Assembly: GCA_016218915.1 (NCBI GenBank)
Contig: JACRCQ010000077.1
Location: forward strand, 248,001 to 312,000
Direction: 5' to 3'
DNA: 64,000 bases
DNA from: Deltaproteobacteria bacterium
GTDB taxonomy: Bacteria; Myxococcota_A; Polyangia; Polyangiales; Polyangiaceae
Shown: piece after piece, positions 62,371 through 64,000 of the stretch
Layout: every line of letters begins with the position of its first letter
Numbering within the stretch: the stretch's first letter is position 1
Notes under the pieces: generated by a model
Databases searched by the model: none
The model's input: only the letters and a program-made list of their open reading frames with translations
What the model was told of the DNA's origin: nothing
Made by a program: the position numbers and the translations under genes

Positions 62371-63498
62371 ATGGCCGAGAACCACGATAGCAAGCTTCCC
62401 ATCGAGTACTTCCAGAAGCTCCCGAAGACCGACCTGCACGTCCACCTCGACGGCTCACTGCGTCTAGAGACCATCATCGACCTGGCTCGCACCCAGCACG
62501 TGCCCCTGCCGTCCATCGACCCTGTGGAGCTCAAGCGGTCGCTCGGCCTCGGAGGCAACTTCGGCTCGCTGGTCGAATACCTCAAGGTCTTCGACGTCAC
62601 CCTGAGCGTCCTGCAGACCGAGGAGAGCCTGTTCCGCACCGCCTTCGAGCTTGCCGAGGACGCAGCGGCCGAGAACGTGCGCTACATGGAAGTCCGCTAC
62701 TCGCCCATGCTGCACACGCGAACCGGGCTGAGGCTGACCAGCGTCATCGAAGCCGTGCTCGATGGCCTCCGGTCTGCGCGCGAGAAGTTCGGCATCGAGA
62801 GCAACGTGATCGTCTGCGGCATCCGCAACATCTCGCCGGAATCCTCCCTGGAAATGGCCGAGCTCGCCGTGGCCTACAAGAACCGCGGCGTGGTCGGCTT
62901 CGACCTGGCCGGCGCCGAATACGATCACCCCGCCAAGCACCACCGCGCTGCTTTCCAGCTCGTGCGCGACAACAACATCAACACCACCATCCACGCGGGC
63001 GAAGCCTACGGCCCCGAGTCGATCGCACAGGCCATCCACGTCTGCGGCGCCCACCGTCTGGGTCATGCCGTACGTCTGCGCGAGAACGGCGATCTGCTGC
63101 ACTACGTCAACGACCACCGCCTGCCTCTGGAATGCTGCCCCTCCTCCAATGTCCAGACCGGCGCGGTGCGCGACCTCCCTTCGCACCCGATCAAGCTCTA
63201 TTACAACCTCGGCCTGCGCGTGACCGTCAACACGGACAACCGCATGGTCACCGACACGACCGTCTCCAAAGAGCTCTGGATCTGCCATTCGCAGATGGGC
63301 TTCACCGTCGCCGACATCAAGACCATGCTCGTGGCCGGCTTCAAGTCCGCGTTCCTGCCGTTCCACGTCAAGCAGCAGTACCTGCGACGCATCACCCTCG
63401 AGCTCAACCGATTTGCCGATGACGGCACGATCATCGACTCGCCCGCGGCTTCGCCGGGCGAGCGGCCGCGATCGAGCGGGGAGGTTGGCGCAGGCTGA
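62371..63498 (+). CDS. add: Adenosine deaminase
   Basis: A 375-residue enzyme that hydrolyses adenosine to inosine in purine salvage. Zinc and catalytic motifs in order: TDLHVHLDGSL (H23 and H25), TIHAGEAYG, GHAVRLREN, CCPSSNVQTG and VTVNTDNRM. The ATG at 62371 is supported by AAGG 7 bases upstream and by the start of the conserved barrel; the frame is open upstream of it. The C-terminal 15 residues are Pro/Ser/Gly-rich and unlike the enzyme core. Confidence 0.93.
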   Translation: MAENHDSKLPIEYFQKLPKTDLHVHLDGSLRLETIIDLARTQHVPLPSIDPVELKRSLGLGGNFGSLVEYLKVFDVTLSVLQTEESLFRTAFELAEDAAAENVRYMEVRYSPMLHTRTGLRLTSVIEAVLDGLRSAREKFGIESNVIVCGIRNISPESSLEMAELAVAYKNRGVVGFDLAGAEYDHPAKHHRAAFQLVRDNNINTTIHAGEAYGPESIAQAIHVCGAHRLGHAVRLRENGDLLHYVNDHRLPLECCPSSNVQTGAVRDLPSHPIKLYYNLGLRVTVNTDNRMVTDTTVSKELWICHSQMGFTVADIKTMLVAGFKSAFLPFHVKQQYLRRITLELNRFADDGTIIDSPAASPGERPRSSGEVGAG

Positions 63499-63599
63499 TC
63501 GCTTCGCCCGACCTCGCCAGGCTCGTCGCCGCGGCCTGCCCGCGCTCCCACCGATCCGCGCGCCTGCTGGGAAACACGCCGCAGGGGCTTGACCGCAGC

Positions 63600-63908
63600 T
63601 TGCGCGAGGCCGGTGTCGACCCTGCCCCCGCGGCTGCGCACGCACGCTGCGGCGCCGTGATCCTGCACGTCGACGGGCCGATCGACCCGGCTCTGGCTCG
63701 GTCGGCCAGGAGTGCGCTCGGTTGGCGGGGACGGGTGTTCGTCGTGGCTCCGATCGCGAGTCTCCCGCGAACCCTCTTGTCGTTGTCCGCTTCCGGTCTG
63801 CAGGCCAAGCGCCTGGTGATGCCTGATCCTGGCCAGGCAGATGCGCTGGTCGTTGCCGTCCAGGGGCGTCCCGGGGGGCTGGTCGTTGATCGCTTGAGCT
63901 TGTGCTAG
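63600..63908 (+). CDS. Hypothetical protein, start uncertain
   Basis: A frame is open from 63423, inside the end of add, to the TAG at 63906-63908. The only usual start codon before the well-behaved part is the TTG at 63600; no ATG exists, and the codons before it (for example LIASPDLARLV from 63495) also look coding. The C-terminal part has alternating strands and helices (VFVVAPIASLPRTLLSLSAS, then LQAKRLVMPDPGQADALVV), loosely like the end of a Rossmann-type methyltransferase, but no cofactor motif is present. It may be a truncated gene or a real small protein with an unusual start. Confidence 0.4.
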   Translation: MREAGVDPAPAAAHARCGAVILHVDGPIDPALARSARSALGWRGRVFVVAPIASLPRTLLSLSASGLQAKRLVMPDPGQADALVVAVQGRPGGLVVDRLSLC

Positions 63909-63959
63909 CCTGAAAACCGTGTTTGCCAGGGACGTCAGGAGCACACAGGAGGGCGAGCC

Positions 63960-64000
63960 GTGGGCGATACGCGCCTGATCCTGCCTCCTGCGCCGGCACA
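63960..64000 (+). CDS. 5' end of a gene running out of the window
   Basis: GTG at 63960 has an excellent AGGAGG ribosome site seven bases upstream (63947-63952). It encodes MGDTRLILPPAP before the window ends. The product cannot be identified from 13 residues. It starts 52 bases after the uncertain gene. Confidence 0.5.
   Translation, partial: MGDTRLILPPAPA

Overview
The window is high-GC DNA with long, tightly packed genes. It most likely comes from a Myxococcota bacterium of the Polyangia/Sorangiineae type. This is an inference from gene style: about eleven lipoproteins, cysteine-rich secreted proteins, two very large Ser/Thr kinases fused to ATPase and TPR modules, one of them also fused to a sigma-54 activator, an FHA-GAF-sigma-54 activator, a REC-DUF4388 protein and an AarF kinase next to a TPR transglycosylase. 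No tRNA, rRNA, CRISPR array or complete insertion sequence was seen, and no gene-free stretch exceeds 300 bases.

Layout. 1-10.8 kb is an accessory, surface-oriented region: cysteine-rich lipoproteins, beta-barrel-like envelope proteins, an exported WD40-caspase lipoprotein, and two places where the last ~90 bp of a gene are duplicated with foreign-looking small genes between the copies. 10.8-13.2 kb carries pyrK-pyrD and rimI. 13.2-17.9 kb is a chemosensory-like operon (REC-DUF4388, a CheW-like protein, a soluble MCP-like protein, a dual-HPt CheA). 18-24 kb has an M20 peptidase, a zinc-ribbon membrane protein, a HEAT-repeat lipoprotein and a sigma-54 activator. 24-31.5 kb is a minus-strand run: thioesterase, lipase, phasin-like protein, envelope protein and the giant kinase/sigma-54 activator. 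31.6-41.4 kb holds a histone-H1-like DNA-binding protein, a prepilin peptidase, AarF, a lytic transglycosylase and a second giant kinase. 41.5-45.7 kb is housekeeping (miaA, mutL, rpmA, rplU). 45.9-52.5 kb has a secreted hydrolase with a membrane partner, a response regulator, a DUF4139 protein and a histidine kinase. 52.6-58.2 kb is a CzcCBA-type heavy-metal efflux operon. 58.3-64 kb has a PrsW-like protease, an envelope protein, a long acyl-CoA dehydrogenase, adenosine deaminase and the start of another gene.

Working together. The clearest units are PyrK/PyrD (electron-transfer and catalytic subunits of dihydroorotate dehydrogenase 1B), the four-gene chemosensory operon with overlapping start and stop codons, the metal efflux operon (outer membrane channel, lipoprotein adaptor, inner membrane pump) and rplU-rpmA with its own promoter and terminator hairpin.

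Most unusual signals. (1) Two independent 3'-end duplications, 93 bp and 90 bp, each placing a small gene or gene debris between an intact gene and a displaced copy of its own tail. (2) Two copies of a palindrome-rich 204-224 bp element with terminal inverted repeats, sitting between convergent genes and supplying their stop codons through its CTAG ends. (3) The exported WD40-caspase. (4) A kinase-ATPase-TPR-GAF-sigma-54 activator fusion.
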